A stretch of DNA of 64,000 nucleotides from JAJFUE01 sp041687335 (lineage in GTDB: Bacteria > Sumerlaeota > Sumerlaeia > MVZB01), in NCBI GenBank assembly GCA_041687335.1, contig JAWLCE010000003.1, forward strand, positions 62,001-126,000. The letters run 5' to 3'. Below, piece by piece: positions 26,363 through 35,544 of the stretch (position 1 is its first letter; each line of letters starts with the position of its first letter). The position numbers and the translations under genes were made by a program. The notes under the pieces are model-generated. The model made no database searches. It was not told the DNA's origin and worked only from the letters and a program-made list of their open reading frames with translations.

Positions 26363-27499
26363 TCAACCTTTGCCGTAAAACGTCAGCCAGAACATCACGG
26401 CCATGCCGGCGACCACCAGCAGGCCGATCATGGAATTGACCATCACCACATTACGCCGGATGCGGGCAGCGGCGTCGCGAATGGTGGGCTCGATCTTCTC
26501 GCGCAACTGGCGCTCCAGTTCGCGGTTGACCAAGTCGCTGACGCGGCGCGGAACGACCTGCTCGAGGGCGGCCGCGACCTGACTCTCGATCACGGCCGGC
26601 AGGTGCTCGCGCGCGGCGCGCGGCACCACGCGCTTGGCCACTCCCTCGACCGTGCCCACCAGTTGCTGGCTGATCTCGGGAACCATCTTCTCGGCCGCCT
26701 TCTGGAGGCGCGACTCGACCTCGCGCGGCAGCATGTTGGCCAGCATGTCGCGGACCTTGTCGCGGATCAGCGTCGGCAAAGCTTTCTCGGCGGCATTTCG
26801 CACGGCCCGCTCGGTCTGCTCGTTCAGGATCGCGCTCATCGCCTCCTCGACCTTGCTGGCCGCCAGTTTCTCAACCATCGACTGCGCGACCTCGCGCACG
26901 GTCAGCTTGACCAGTTCCTGCTCCTTGTCGCTCACCAGCCCGACTACGTGTTCCTCGACCTGGGTGCGGGCGCGCTGGTCCACCGTCGCCGTGATGTTCT
27001 GGATGCAACGCTCGACGATCAGCTTGGTCTTGCGGTCGACGGCGGCCTGAATCTGCTGGTCGGCCAACTGGTTCATGATGCGGTCGGCCGCCTCTGCCAG
27101 CCGATTGCGGGCCAGTTCATCGAGGCGCTGCTGCTCGAGCACCTGCCCGACTTTGCGCACGAGCGCGGGCGGGTCGAACGGCTTGACGAGAAACCCGCTG
27201 GCGCCGCCCAGCGACAGCGACTCGGGATGGCCGATCGCCTCCTCGGGCACCAGCAGCAGCACCGGGATCGGATGGGTGGCCTGGTGCTGCTTGAGGATCC
27301 GCGTGGCCTCGGTCGAGGTCAGCCCCTCCATCTCGGCGTCCATCACGATCAGCTGCGCCTCCTCCAGCATGGGGGCGGTCAACAGCGCCGTCGCATTGCT
27401 GGCGGTGGTCACGTGATATCCCGCCTCATAGAGAGCCGATTGGGCAATATCCTGCACCGCCAGGCTGTCGTCGACCAATAAAATGGATTCACCAGGCAT
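26363..27499 (-). CDS. Membrane-anchored response regulator with long helical region
   Basis: 378 residues from the ATG at 27499 (GGCAGGAG upstream). Residues 4-120 are a receiver domain: acidic pair D10/D11, phospho-acceptor D54 (LIVMDAEM) and the Lys of FLVKPF. The usual Ser/Thr is replaced by Val (VLLLVPEE). Residues ~135-345 are amphipathic heptad-like helices with repeats such as VEEHVVGLVSDKEQ and LPREVESRLQKAAEKMVP, probably a coiled coil or apolipoprotein-like bundle. One transmembrane helix closes the protein (VNSMIGLLVVAGMAVMFWLTF). It has no DNA-binding or enzyme output domain. The DUF4388 gene lies 40 bases upstream, so the two form an apparent signalling unit. Confidence 0.75.
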   Translation of the reverse strand: MPGESILLVDDSLAVQDIAQSALYEAGYHVTTASNATALLTAPMLEEAQLIVMDAEMEGLTSTEATRILKQHQATHPIPVLLLVPEEAIGHPESLSLGGASGFLVKPFDPPALVRKVGQVLEQQRLDELARNRLAEAADRIMNQLADQQIQAAVDRKTKLIVERCIQNITATVDQRARTQVEEHVVGLVSDKEQELVKLTVREVAQSMVEKLAASKVEEAMSAILNEQTERAVRNAAEKALPTLIRDKVRDMLANMLPREVESRLQKAAEKMVPEISQQLVGTVEGVAKRVVPRAAREHLPAVIESQVAAALEQVVPRRVSDLVNRELERQLREKIEPTIRDAAARIRRNVVMVNSMIGLLVVAGMAVMFWLTFYGKG

Positions 27500-27539
27500 C
27501 GCACGGGGACTCCTGCCAGAATGGGTGGCCCCAAGGGGC

Positions 27540-28892
27540 TCAGCGCTCGGACCACTGCTGGATCCAGGCGCGGGGCTGAAAATCGGCCGGCCAGCCGATC
27601 TCAACCCTGTCACTGAAGGAAAGCGTTACTTCTTCGATAATGCGCATCCCGCGCGGGCCGAACTGACCGTCGGCGCGATCAATCATCTGCCGCCCGATCG
27701 CTCCCAGCGCCGCCATCGAATCCTCGAGGCAGCCGGTGATGTATTTCGGGGCCCCCGGCCGTAGCGCGTAGTGTTCAAACAATGAGGCGTCCAGCCGCCC
27801 CTCGCGCCACTCCACCAGGTCCGCCCGACGGAAGCGCAGCCCATGTTCGCGCCAGAGCCGCTCGTCCAGCAGCGTCGTGATCGGCTGCTCATCAGTCTGG
27901 GTGACGGCCCCGCATCGCTCATTCAGGCGATTGAGCAGCGCACAGCCAAACCCGACGCAGGAGGCAAACGGCCCACATTGACCCTGGTAAACCGCACCCC
28001 CCTGACCCTCGCCGCGGCGGCGCCGGCCGAAGAGCGCGCGTATGCCACCGGTTTCACCCGGATCGTGACTGGCTCTTTCAGCCTGACTCCCATGGCTCTC
28101 CGGCGATGACTTTCCGCGCACAGCGATTCCGGGCTCCTCGACCAGCTCAATCAATTGAAGACCCAATAGTTGGTCAATCGCGCACAGGGTTTCAAACTTG
28201 CCCAAGCCCGCCAGGTAGATCAGCACCTGAAGCGAACGGCGGCCGTTGATCAGGGAAAGAATTCGCCATGTGTTGGGGTTCACTCGCGCCTCCGGCATCG
28301 TCGCCAGATCAGCGCGCACCGTGTAAATTCGCCGCAGGTCATTCAAGTGGCGGTCAAGGTCACGCCACTGGTTCATCCGGGCCGCCCCCTCCTCCAGCAG
28401 CGGCCCAATCTCCAGCGCCACCAGATCGCGCGTGTGATCGCTGACCGGCCCATGTTCAAACTTGAAGCTGCCGCTGTCCCAACTGAGCGCTTCCCACAAC
28501 TCTTCCTTGATCTGGAGCGCCAGCGCCTGCGAAACCTGCTCGGCCGAGACCAGTTGCCTCTGGATCAGCATGTCCCCCAGCATCGCCGGCCCGCGCAGTT
28601 CCTCGCGCTGATGGTCGAGCACGTCGTCCAACTCGCGTCGGCGCAGCAGACCGCTCGTGACCAGCACGTCGCCGAGCCTGAGCATGCGGCCAGGCGAGGC
28701 CGAACCGACCAGCCGGCCATCCTTGAATTTGAGCGATATCGTGCGGCGGTCGCCAGACAGGGTCAGCTTGCCTGACATCGCGCCCATCGATAAAAACTTG
28801 AGGATGTCGGGTAGTTGAAAGGCTCCCAGGTTGCCTTCAAGCTCCATGGGCCGGCCCGGATTCGATGTTTTTACCGCTGCGCTCTCTGCCAT
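27540..28892 (-). CDS. DUF4388 (PATAN) domain protein
   Basis: About 450 residues from the ATG at 28892 (GGGAG seven bases upstream; an adjacent ATG at 28895 is equally possible). The N-terminal DUF4388 domain is clear: MELEGNLGAFQLPDILKFLSMGAMSGKLTLS followed by a sensory-like beta fold. A middle part (LGDVLVTSGLLRRRELDDVL, AMLGDMLIQRQLVSAEQVSQAL) repeats the GspE N-domain-like helix pattern twice. After a disordered segment there is a ~150-residue C-terminal domain I do not recognise. DUF4388 proteins occur with response regulators and pili/gliding systems in myxobacteria and cyanobacteria; here the partner regulator follows directly. Confidence 0.8.
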   Translation of the reverse strand: MAESAAVKTSNPGRPMELEGNLGAFQLPDILKFLSMGAMSGKLTLSGDRRTISLKFKDGRLVGSASPGRMLRLGDVLVTSGLLRRRELDDVLDHQREELRGPAMLGDMLIQRQLVSAEQVSQALALQIKEELWEALSWDSGSFKFEHGPVSDHTRDLVALEIGPLLEEGAARMNQWRDLDRHLNDLRRIYTVRADLATMPEARVNPNTWRILSLINGRRSLQVLIYLAGLGKFETLCAIDQLLGLQLIELVEEPGIAVRGKSSPESHGSQAERASHDPGETGGIRALFGRRRRGEGQGGAVYQGQCGPFASCVGFGCALLNRLNERCGAVTQTDEQPITTLLDERLWREHGLRFRRADLVEWREGRLDASLFEHYALRPGAPKYITGCLEDSMAALGAIGRQMIDRADGQFGPRGMRIIEEVTLSFSDRVEIGWPADFQPRAWIQQWSER

Positions 28893-29037
28893 CATCAAAC
28901 TCCCGCCGTGCTTCGGCCGCGATGATCCCCGCGGTCGGCCCCCTGCCGGCATGGCCTGCCGGTCGTTTCCGTTTTGCTTATCGACCACCGCCTCAACAAA
29001 CTGAACTCCCGCTGGCGCAATTGGGCAAAACAAGATG

Positions 29038-29066
29038 CTCCCCCGACCGTTCGGCGATCGGGGGAG
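29038..29066 (-). terminator. Hairpin downstream of gmk
   Basis: A 9-bp stem (CTCCCCCGA / TCGGGGGAG), with further pairing possible, on the minus strand 27 bases past the gmk stop, then CATCTTGTTTTG. It separates gmk from the DUF4388 gene. Confidence 0.7.
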
Positions 29067-29093
29067 GGGCGTGATCAGGCAGAGGAAAGTAAT

Positions 29094-29711
29094 TTAGCGG
29101 TCTTGCAACTGGCAGAGCCGCAGGCGCCTTGCACGGGCACGCTCGGCGTGCAGGATATGGTTGGCCGCGGCCACGGTTTGGTCAAGGTGGTCGTTGACCA
29201 CCACATAATCGTAAAAACGCCAATAATCGGTCTCGCGGCGGGCATTCTCGAGCCGCAGCCGGATCTGGCTGTCGGCGTCGGTGCCGCGCCCACGCAGCCG
29301 CTGCTCAAGGACCTCCAGCGACGGCGGCATCAGAAAAAGCAGGACGGCCTCGGGCGATCGCCATTTGACGCTCATCCCGCCCTGCACGTCGATGTCCAGG
29401 ATCAGGTCCTGCCCACGGTCGAGCGCCTGGCGCACGCTGTCCTCGCGCGTGCCGTAGAAGTTGCCATGAACTTCCGCCCATTCATAGAACGCATCCTCGC
29501 GGATCATCCGCTCAAAATGCTCGCGTTCCACGAAACTGTAGTCCTGACCCTCGGCCTCGCCCGGCCGGATCGGCCGTGATGTGACCGAAACCGAGTAGGA
29601 AAGATCCGGATTCGATTCAAGCAGGCGCTTGACAACGACCGATTTACCCCCGCCCGACGGGGCCGAAATCACAAACAGCAGGCCGCGACGGTGAAACTCG
29701 AACTGGCTCAT
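29094..29711 (-). CDS. gmk: Guanylate kinase
   Basis: 205 residues, standard length. It phosphorylates GMP to GDP with ATP. The P-loop is SAPSGGGKS (residues 16-24); GMP-binding residues are in SVTSRPIRPGEAEGQDYSFV, and the lid and LILDIDVQGG segments are intact. It follows icd on the same strand by 47 bases, so the two could be co-transcribed. A hairpin lies just after it. Confidence 0.95.
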   Translation of the reverse strand: MSQFEFHRRGLLFVISAPSGGGKSVVVKRLLESNPDLSYSVSVTSRPIRPGEAEGQDYSFVEREHFERMIREDAFYEWAEVHGNFYGTREDSVRQALDRGQDLILDIDVQGGMSVKWRSPEAVLLFLMPPSLEVLEQRLRGRGTDADSQIRLRLENARRETDYWRFYDYVVVNDHLDQTVAAANHILHAERARARRLRLCQLQDR

Positions 29712-29758
29712 GGAAATATCAGCTTCTCAGATTATTCGCAGGATCCCGGCTGGATCCC

Positions 29759-31012
29759 TCACATGCGCTCGATGATCGCTTGACCGAATTGTGAAGTCGA
29801 GACCTTTGTCGCACCCTCAATCTGGCGCTCCAGGTCGTAGGTAACGATCTTATCGCCAATCGCGCGCTCGATCCCCTTGATGATCAACGCCCCCGCCTCG
29901 CCCCAGCCCATGGTCTCCAGCATCATGACCGCCGACAGGATCAGCGAGCCCGGGTTGACCATGTCCTTGCCCGCATATTTGGGCGCGGTGCCGTGGGTCG
30001 CCTCAAAGACCGCGATCCCCTTGCCGATGTTGGCGCCCGGAGCCATGCCCAAGCCGCCAACCTGCGCAGCGGCGGCATCGGAGAGATAATCCCCATTCAG
30101 GTTCAGCGTGGCCAGCACCGAATACTCATCGGGCCGCAGCAGGAGTTGCTGGAAGATAGAGTCGGCGATACGGTCGTTGATGACGACCTTCCCTTCGGGG
30201 CGCCGTCCGCCGTGCTTCTGCCACAGCTCATCCTCCGTGATCGTCCGGTCCGCAAACTCCTCTCGCGCGACCTCATAGCCCCAGTCCCGAAACGCCCCCT
30301 CCGTGAATTTCATGATGTTGCCCTTGTGGACCAGCGTCACGGTGGGGCGCTGGTGCTCGATCGCATACTGGATCGCCATGCGCACAAGCCGCTTGCTGCC
30401 GGTGATGGAGACCGGCTTGATGCCGATCCCCGAGTCCGGCCGCACTTCCTTGCCAAAGTCCTCCTTCAGGATGCGGATCAGCTTCTGGGCTTCCGGGCTG
30501 CCCTCGGGCCACTCAATCCCCTTGTAGATGTCTTCGGTGTTCTCACGGAAGATCACCACGTCGACCTTCTCGGGGTGCTTCATCGGGGAGGGCACGCCGG
30601 TGAACCAGCGCACGGGCCGCACGCAGGAGTAAAGGTCGAAAATCTGGCGCAGCGCGACGTTGAGCGAGCGGATGCCGCCGCCAATCGGGGTGGTCAGCGG
30701 TCCCTTGATCGCCACACGATAGGCGCGGATCGCGGCCAACGTGTCCTCGGGCAGATAACTTCCATACTTCTGGTTGGCCTCTTCGCCGGCGGGCACCTCG
30801 AACCAGACGATGGCGCGGCGGCCGCCGTAGGCCTTCTTGACCGCAGCATCGACGACCTGGACCATCGCGCGTGAGATGTCGGGGCCGATACCATCGCCGA
30901 CGATCTGCGGGATGATCGGGTGGTCGGGCACCACCAGCGATCCGTCCTCGCGGGCTTGGATGGCGTCACCTTGCGTCGGTGCCGTCAGGTGCTCGAAATG
31001 AACTTTGACCAT
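29759..31012 (-). CDS. icd: NADP-dependent isocitrate dehydrogenase
   Basis: 417 residues from the ATG at 31012, nearly the length of the E. coli enzyme (416). It decarboxylates isocitrate to 2-oxoglutarate in the TCA cycle. GDGIGPDI at the start, the phosphorylatable-loop/substrate region TTPIGGGIRSLNVALRQ, VRPVRWFTGVPSP and the C-terminal EATHGTAPKYAGKDMVNPGS are present. The Lys-Tyr in APKYAG corresponds to the NADP-specific pair of the E. coli enzyme. GAGGAA upstream. The gene follows a terminator after tsf, so it is probably transcribed separately. I see no isocitrate dehydrogenase kinase gene nearby. Confidence 0.95.
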   Translation of the reverse strand: MVKVHFEHLTAPTQGDAIQAREDGSLVVPDHPIIPQIVGDGIGPDISRAMVQVVDAAVKKAYGGRRAIVWFEVPAGEEANQKYGSYLPEDTLAAIRAYRVAIKGPLTTPIGGGIRSLNVALRQIFDLYSCVRPVRWFTGVPSPMKHPEKVDVVIFRENTEDIYKGIEWPEGSPEAQKLIRILKEDFGKEVRPDSGIGIKPVSITGSKRLVRMAIQYAIEHQRPTVTLVHKGNIMKFTEGAFRDWGYEVAREEFADRTITEDELWQKHGGRRPEGKVVINDRIADSIFQQLLLRPDEYSVLATLNLNGDYLSDAAAAQVGGLGMAPGANIGKGIAVFEATHGTAPKYAGKDMVNPGSLILSAVMMLETMGWGEAGALIIKGIERAIGDKIVTYDLERQIEGATKVSTSQFGQAIIERM

Positions 31013-31132
31013 CGTCTGTTCCTCTGTTCCCAAGTTGACTGCATGGCCGGAACTGGGCCGGCGGCTGCGATGTTGGTCGTCAAATTTTCCCGCACCCTGA
31101 CATGGAAGCGCCAGAAAAAACCGGCTGATCCC

Positions 31133-31169
31133 AAAACGGCCCGGATTCCCTCGCGGAGAACCCGGGCCG
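31133..31169 (-). terminator. Rho-independent terminator of rpsB-tsf
   Basis: On the minus strand an 8-bp stem CGGCCCGG / CCGGGCCG with extra inner pairs (TTC/GGA region), followed by TTTT, 28 bases past the tsf stop. Confidence 0.85.
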
Positions 31170-31197
31170 CTGGCGTTTTACGCAATGCACAAGCCGC

Positions 31198-32097
31198 TTA
31201 TTCGGCCGCCTCGGCGGCGCCACCGACTTCGAAGCGCTCGAAGCGGCGCACCTTCAGCTGCGCGCCGACTTCCTTCCCAACCTTCTCAAGCAGCTTGGCA
31301 ATCGTCAGATCCGGGTCCTTGACAAACTCCTGTTCCGTCAAGCAGGACTGCTTGAAGAATTTGTTGAGCTTGCCCTCGCTGATCTTGGCCCACATCGCTT
31401 CCGGCTTGCCTTCCATCTTTGCCTGGTCGCGGTAGATGGCCAGCTCGCGCTCAAGGGTTGCGGCCGGCATCTCGTCGCGGCTGACGCTGACCGGGGCCGC
31501 TGCAGCCACCTGCATCGCCAAATCGCGGCCCAGCTGGACCACCTGCTCAGCCTTGAGCGCCTCCACCTTGTCCGCCTCGATCTCGAGCATCACGCCCAGC
31601 TTGCCGGGGGGGTGGATGTACGCCGCAATCGCTCCGGCCGGGGTCGCGGCCGAGGCGTCATAGCGCACCATCCGGCTGACAGCCATGTTCTCGCCGATCT
31701 TGGCAATCACATCGGTCAGCGCCTCGGCCAGCGGCTTGCCACGCGAGGCCATCGGCGTGGCCAGCAGGTCTTCGAGCCGGCCCGAGGCTGTCGCCAGCGC
31801 CATGCCCGAAACTTCATCGCCAAAGGCCACGAATTGCTCATTGCGGGCGACAAAGTCGGTCTCGCAGTTGATCTCGACGAGCACGCCGACCTGGTCGGCC
31901 ACCTTGGCGAAGATGCGGCCCTCGCGCGTGGCGCGGCCGCCCTTTTTTTGGGCGATCGCCTGGCCGCGCTTGCGCAGCTCGTCCACCGCCGCCTCGATGT
32001 CGCCGCCGGTCTCCTGCAGCGCCTTCTTGCATTCCATCATCCCTGCGCCGGTTTTCTCGCGCAGCTCTTTGACCATGCTTGCGGTAATTTCTGCCAC
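31198..32097 (-). CDS. tsf: Elongation factor Ts
   Basis: 299 residues. It recycles EF-Tu from GDP to the free form. The N-terminal UBA-like domain (ITASMVKELREKTGAGMMECKKAL) and the EF-Tu-contacting TDFVARNEQFVAFGDEV segment are intact. The C-terminal dimerisation part has LTEQEFVKDPDLTIAKLL. It lies downstream of rpsB in the usual rpsB-tsf order, with a 72-base spacer, and is followed by the operon terminator. pyrH and frr, which often follow, are absent; icd comes next instead. Confidence 0.97.
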   Translation of the reverse strand: MAEITASMVKELREKTGAGMMECKKALQETGGDIEAAVDELRKRGQAIAQKKGGRATREGRIFAKVADQVGVLVEINCETDFVARNEQFVAFGDEVSGMALATASGRLEDLLATPMASRGKPLAEALTDVIAKIGENMAVSRMVRYDASAATPAGAIAAYIHPPGKLGVMLEIEADKVEALKAEQVVQLGRDLAMQVAAAAPVSVSRDEMPAATLERELAIYRDQAKMEGKPEAMWAKISEGKLNKFFKQSCLTEQEFVKDPDLTIAKLLEKVGKEVGAQLKVRRFERFEVGGAAEAAE

Positions 32098-32169
32098 TTG
32101 TTTCGTCTCCTCTGGAAAATCAGCGTGTGGGGCGGCCCCGGCGCCCGGCGCCGAAGCCGCCCGGCTCGT

Positions 32170-33036
32170 TTATTGCTCGGTCTCTTCCTCGGTGGCGACC
32201 TCGTCGGTGGGGCTCACTTCGGCGTCCGAAACCTCATATTCCTCGTCGTGCTCCCCGGCCTGCGCCTCGCTCTCGGCCATCTCGCGCTGGGCCAGCAGCT
32301 GACGCGCGATCTCGGGCAGCGTCTCGGGCGACTCCAGCCCCTGCTCGACGCGCTTGATCATCCCCTCGACAACCGCCTCAGCCATCTTCTCGCAGGCCAG
32401 GTTGATCGAGCGGATCGCGTCGTCGTTGCCCGGAATCACGTAGTCGATCGGGTCAGGGTCGCAGTTGGTATCGACCACCGAAACCACCGGCACGCCAAGC
32501 TTCTTGGCCTCCTGGACGGCGATCAGTTCCTTGCTCGGGTCGATCACGAACATGAACGAGGGCTTCTCGGTCATGTTGCGGATGCCCTGCAGGTTCTTCT
32601 CAAGGCTCGCCTTCTCGCGCAGCAACTGGCTCTGTTCTTTCTTGCTGTAGCGCTCGATCTTGCCCGAGCCCACCAGCTCCTGAAGCTCAACCATCCGATC
32701 GATCGACTTGCGGATCGTCTGGAAATTGGTCAGCGTCCCACCCAGCCAGCGGTTGTTGACGTAGTGGCAGCCGGCAAAGTGCGCCCAGCGCTCCACGGCA
32801 TCTTTGGCCTGCTTCTTGGTGCCGACAAAGATGCCGCGCCCGCCCTTGACCGACTCGTCGCGCACGAAATTATAGGCCTCGCGGATCATCCGCAGGGTCT
32901 TCTTGAGATCGATAATGTAGATGCCGTTGCGCTCGGTGTAGATGTACTTCTTCATCTTGGGGTTCCAGCGCCGGCTCTGGTGGCCGAAATGGACCCCCGC
33001 CTCGAGCAATTGCTTCATCGTAACTTGACCAAGCAT
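32170..33036 (-). CDS. rpsB: 30S ribosomal protein S2
   Basis: 288 residues from the ATG at 33036, where GAGGAAGG lies four bases upstream; the open frame itself runs further. The N-terminus MKQLLEAGVHFGHQSRRWNPKMKKYIYTER is the S2 hallmark, with later blocks FVGTKKQAKDAVERWA and VVSVVDTNCDPDPIDYVIPGNDDA. It is about 45 residues longer than E. coli S2 because of an acidic C-terminal tail rich in Glu/Asp (EEYEVSDAEVSPTDEVATEE). First gene of the rpsB-tsf operon. Confidence 0.97.
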   Translation of the reverse strand: MLGQVTMKQLLEAGVHFGHQSRRWNPKMKKYIYTERNGIYIIDLKKTLRMIREAYNFVRDESVKGGRGIFVGTKKQAKDAVERWAHFAGCHYVNNRWLGGTLTNFQTIRKSIDRMVELQELVGSGKIERYSKKEQSQLLREKASLEKNLQGIRNMTEKPSFMFVIDPSKELIAVQEAKKLGVPVVSVVDTNCDPDPIDYVIPGNDDAIRSINLACEKMAEAVVEGMIKRVEQGLESPETLPEIARQLLAQREMAESEAQAGEHDEEYEVSDAEVSPTDEVATEEETEQ

Positions 33037-33428
33037 GGTGCCTTCCTCTCGGGTTGGACCTCCGTCCCTGTGACGCCGGTCGTGCCGGCGGCGGACCGCA
33101 CTCGACTCCCCTGTGGCGGCGGAGCACCCCGCGGTCCTGGCGGGACGTGTGTGATGGTGGATTGGCGAGCCGCGCCAGGGCGGCCGCTGCTGCTGACCTT
33201 TGGTCCGTCCGGGCAGCAGTGCCCGTCCGTCCCTTGAACAGCATTCCTTTTTAACAAATATCAACAATTGCAGGCAAGCCCTTTTGCGTGCTCTTGATTT
33301 GGGCTTGCGTATGCTGGGGACAGGTTTATAAAGTGAATATTCCCATAGCGGGGCATGACCGATTGGTCGGCCCCGACACTCACGGGGCGAGCGGCCCCGC
33401 CCAAACCAGACTCAGGTGGATTCCATCA
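33037..33428. other. Divergent promoter region between rpsB and parvulin gene
   Basis: About 390 bases without a convincing gene. The rpsB side (33037-33240) is GC-rich and probably 5' untranslated leader; a small hairpin, CGCCGG-TCGTG-CCGGCG, lies near 33073. An AT-rich core (33240-33275) likely holds the rpsB promoter, but I cannot define its boxes. A clear promoter pair for the parvulin gene lies at 33305. Confidence 0.5.
33305..33332 (+). promoter_or_regulatory. Candidate sigma-70 promoter of parvulin lipoprotein gene
   Basis: TTGCGT and TATAAA with a 16-base spacer, in AT-rich DNA about 97 bases before the start codon. Confidence 0.45.
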
Positions 33429-35477
33429 ATGATTTCGAGCTCCCGGCCGACCCTGATCCAATGGTCCTTTCTGTTGACCGCACTTGCCGGCATACTTCTG
33501 GCCGGCTGTTCCCCAAGACCCGATGACACCACGCAAGCTCCGGCAACGCCCGCCGCCGAGGCGACCCCCCAGACCGTCAGCCAGTCCGATTCCGGAATCA
33601 TCGCCCGCACGGCCCACGGCGACATCACCCTCGATGACCTGCGTTATCAGCACCTGGTTCGCCCCTTTCAGAGCTTGATGAATCTGGATCCCCGCCAGCT
33701 ACCCGCATCCACGCCGATCGAGGTTCAGCGCGCCGCCAACCTGTTCTTTTCGCGCCCCGAGCTCGCCACCCCCGAGCAGCTCGATAAGGCAGCCCGTGAG
33801 CTGGCTGCCCGCCTCGCCGCCGCGACCGCGTTCGAAAACGAAGCCGACACCACAACCACCCTGCAGGCTCAACAGTTCATCGACAGCCAGCAGCAGGACC
33901 TCTACGGACGCTTTCTCAGCGTCAGCAAGGTCGACATGAATCTCGACCACATCGACGATGCGACGGTCGCAGCCTATTACGATCAGCACAAGATGGAATT
34001 CCGCCAACCCTTCGGCTTTCGCATGCGTCACCTGATCCTGACCACTTATGAAACCTATGAGGTGCTCGAGGGCGATACCCTCGAATCGATCGCCGAGCGC
34101 ATCTCGGGCGACGAGTCCAAGGCTGAGCAGATCCGCGCCGACCTGGCCGGCCGTCCCTTGCGCCGCGAATCCAGCAAGCTTTTCAAGCCGCTGGTGCCCG
34201 GCGAGCGCCTGCTGGTGCCGGTGGACGAAGAGCGTGCCGATGAAATTCGCCGCCGCCTGGAGACAATCCTTGCTGAGCTGGAGCAGGGCCGCAGCTTCGA
34301 GGAGCTGGTGCGCGAACACAGCGACAACGAGGGCGGCGACGAGCCGACCGACTGGATGCCCACCGGCACGCTTGACCCGCCGATGCTGGCCGAGATCCTC
34401 GATGCCGCCCGCGCCACCGAGATCGGGGCCGTCAGTCAGCCCTTCCGCACGCGCCACGGCTGGCAGGTCATCCAGATCGTCGACAAGCGCGAGGAGGGCT
34501 ACCTCCCCCTGGAGGAGGCCACTCCGATCATCATCGCCACCTTGCAGGGCGCCCAGCGCGAGAAGCTCGAGGGCGAGATGCTCGAGGGGCTGCTGGATCA
34601 GGAGGGCGTCACGGTTCATGCCGAGCTGATCGCCGAGCAGGGAACGCAGCTCGACAGCCAGACCGTCATCGTCGATATGGGTGACACCAATTTCGTTTGG
34701 GGCCAGTTCCGCCACGAGTGGGATCGTCGCGGCCAGCCTTCCGAAATCAATCAGATTCGCCGCCTTCTGCGCGAGACCATCGCCCTGCGACAATTGCTGA
34801 CCCGGCATTGGGCCAAAACCCAACTCGCCGACCCCGACAGCGAGCTGTCACGTTTGCTCAATTACTACACCTCCGGCGTCAAGGGCCTTTTCTGGCTGAA
34901 TCGGCAGCTCCAGCAACGCAGTCAGCAGGAGTTCGACCAAGCCCGTGTGGAGGCCTTCTACAAGGCCAACCCCGAGATGTATGAAGCCCCCCGTTCGGTC
35001 ACTGTCACTATCATGGAGCGCCGGCTTTCCCCCGCCGAGCAGGAACTGACCGGCATCGCCCACGAGGATGCCCTCAAGCGCCAGCTCAGCTCGATGGCAA
35101 GCGATCTGGAGCGAGCCAAGTCACCCAAGGATTTCCGCACCCAGGCCAGTGCCATGCGTGTCTTGATAGAGGGCGAGCAGGTCCTGTCGGGCCAGACCGT
35201 CGAGCTGCCCATCGAGGCTCTGGCCTTCCATTTGCGCGAGCAGGTCGAAGGCGTCGAGGTTGGCCAGTGGACCGAACCCTTTATCTATGACGACCGCAGC
35301 GTCCTGTCGTTCCTGGTCGAATCCAGACACGAGGGTGGGGTGCGTCCGCTTGAGGCCGTCGCCGACCAGATCCGCCAGCAATTGATGAACGAGACCCGGG
35401 AGGAGGTCTATCAAACGCTCATCGATGAATATGCCGAGCGGGCTCAGTATCAATATGTGGGTTCCGCCGCCCGCTGA
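33429..35477 (+). CDS. SurA/PpiD-like parvulin lipoprotein with LysM-like insert
   Basis: 682 residues from the ATG at 33429. Lipobox LLAGC (Cys27). The N-terminal region (about 45-195) is helical, chaperone-like. A parvulin peptidyl-prolyl isomerase domain begins with the strand FGFRMRHLILTT (~res 195-207) and resumes with EEIRRR-type helix, GRSFEELVREHSDNEGGDEP and the His-containing RTRHGWQVIQIVDKRE. A ~60-residue segment between these halves (TYEVLEGDTLESIAERISG ... LVPGERLLVPV) reads like a LysM peptidoglycan-binding domain. The C-terminal half may be a second, degenerate rotamase-like unit. Likely folds outer-membrane proteins in the periplasm. The next lipoprotein gene is 67 bases downstream. 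Confidence 0.8.
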   Translation: MISSSRPTLIQWSFLLTALAGILLAGCSPRPDDTTQAPATPAAEATPQTVSQSDSGIIARTAHGDITLDDLRYQHLVRPFQSLMNLDPRQLPASTPIEVQRAANLFFSRPELATPEQLDKAARELAARLAAATAFENEADTTTTLQAQQFIDSQQQDLYGRFLSVSKVDMNLDHIDDATVAAYYDQHKMEFRQPFGFRMRHLILTTYETYEVLEGDTLESIAERISGDESKAEQIRADLAGRPLRRESSKLFKPLVPGERLLVPVDEERADEIRRRLETILAELEQGRSFEELVREHSDNEGGDEPTDWMPTGTLDPPMLAEILDAARATEIGAVSQPFRTRHGWQVIQIVDKREEGYLPLEEATPIIIATLQGAQREKLEGEMLEGLLDQEGVTVHAELIAEQGTQLDSQTVIVDMGDTNFVWGQFRHEWDRRGQPSEINQIRRLLRETIALRQLLTRHWAKTQLADPDSELSRLLNYYTSGVKGLFWLNRQLQQRSQQEFDQARVEAFYKANPEMYEAPRSVTVTIMERRLSPAEQELTGIAHEDALKRQLSSMASDLERAKSPKDFRTQASAMRVLIEGEQVLSGQTVELPIEALAFHLREQVEGVEVGQWTEPFIYDDRSVLSFLVESRHEGGVRPLEAVADQIRQQLMNETREEVYQTLIDEYAERAQYQYVGSAAR

Positions 35478-35544
35478 CGCCTATAATGGAATGAGTTGAC
35501 ATGCCGCGCGTCCTGCACTGGGGCGCGCGGAAAGAAGGTCACCC

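Noticed and set aside
33073..33089. Possible ribosomal-protein S2 leader RNA element
   Set aside because: A single short hairpin; no match to known S2 leader motifs that I can recognise.
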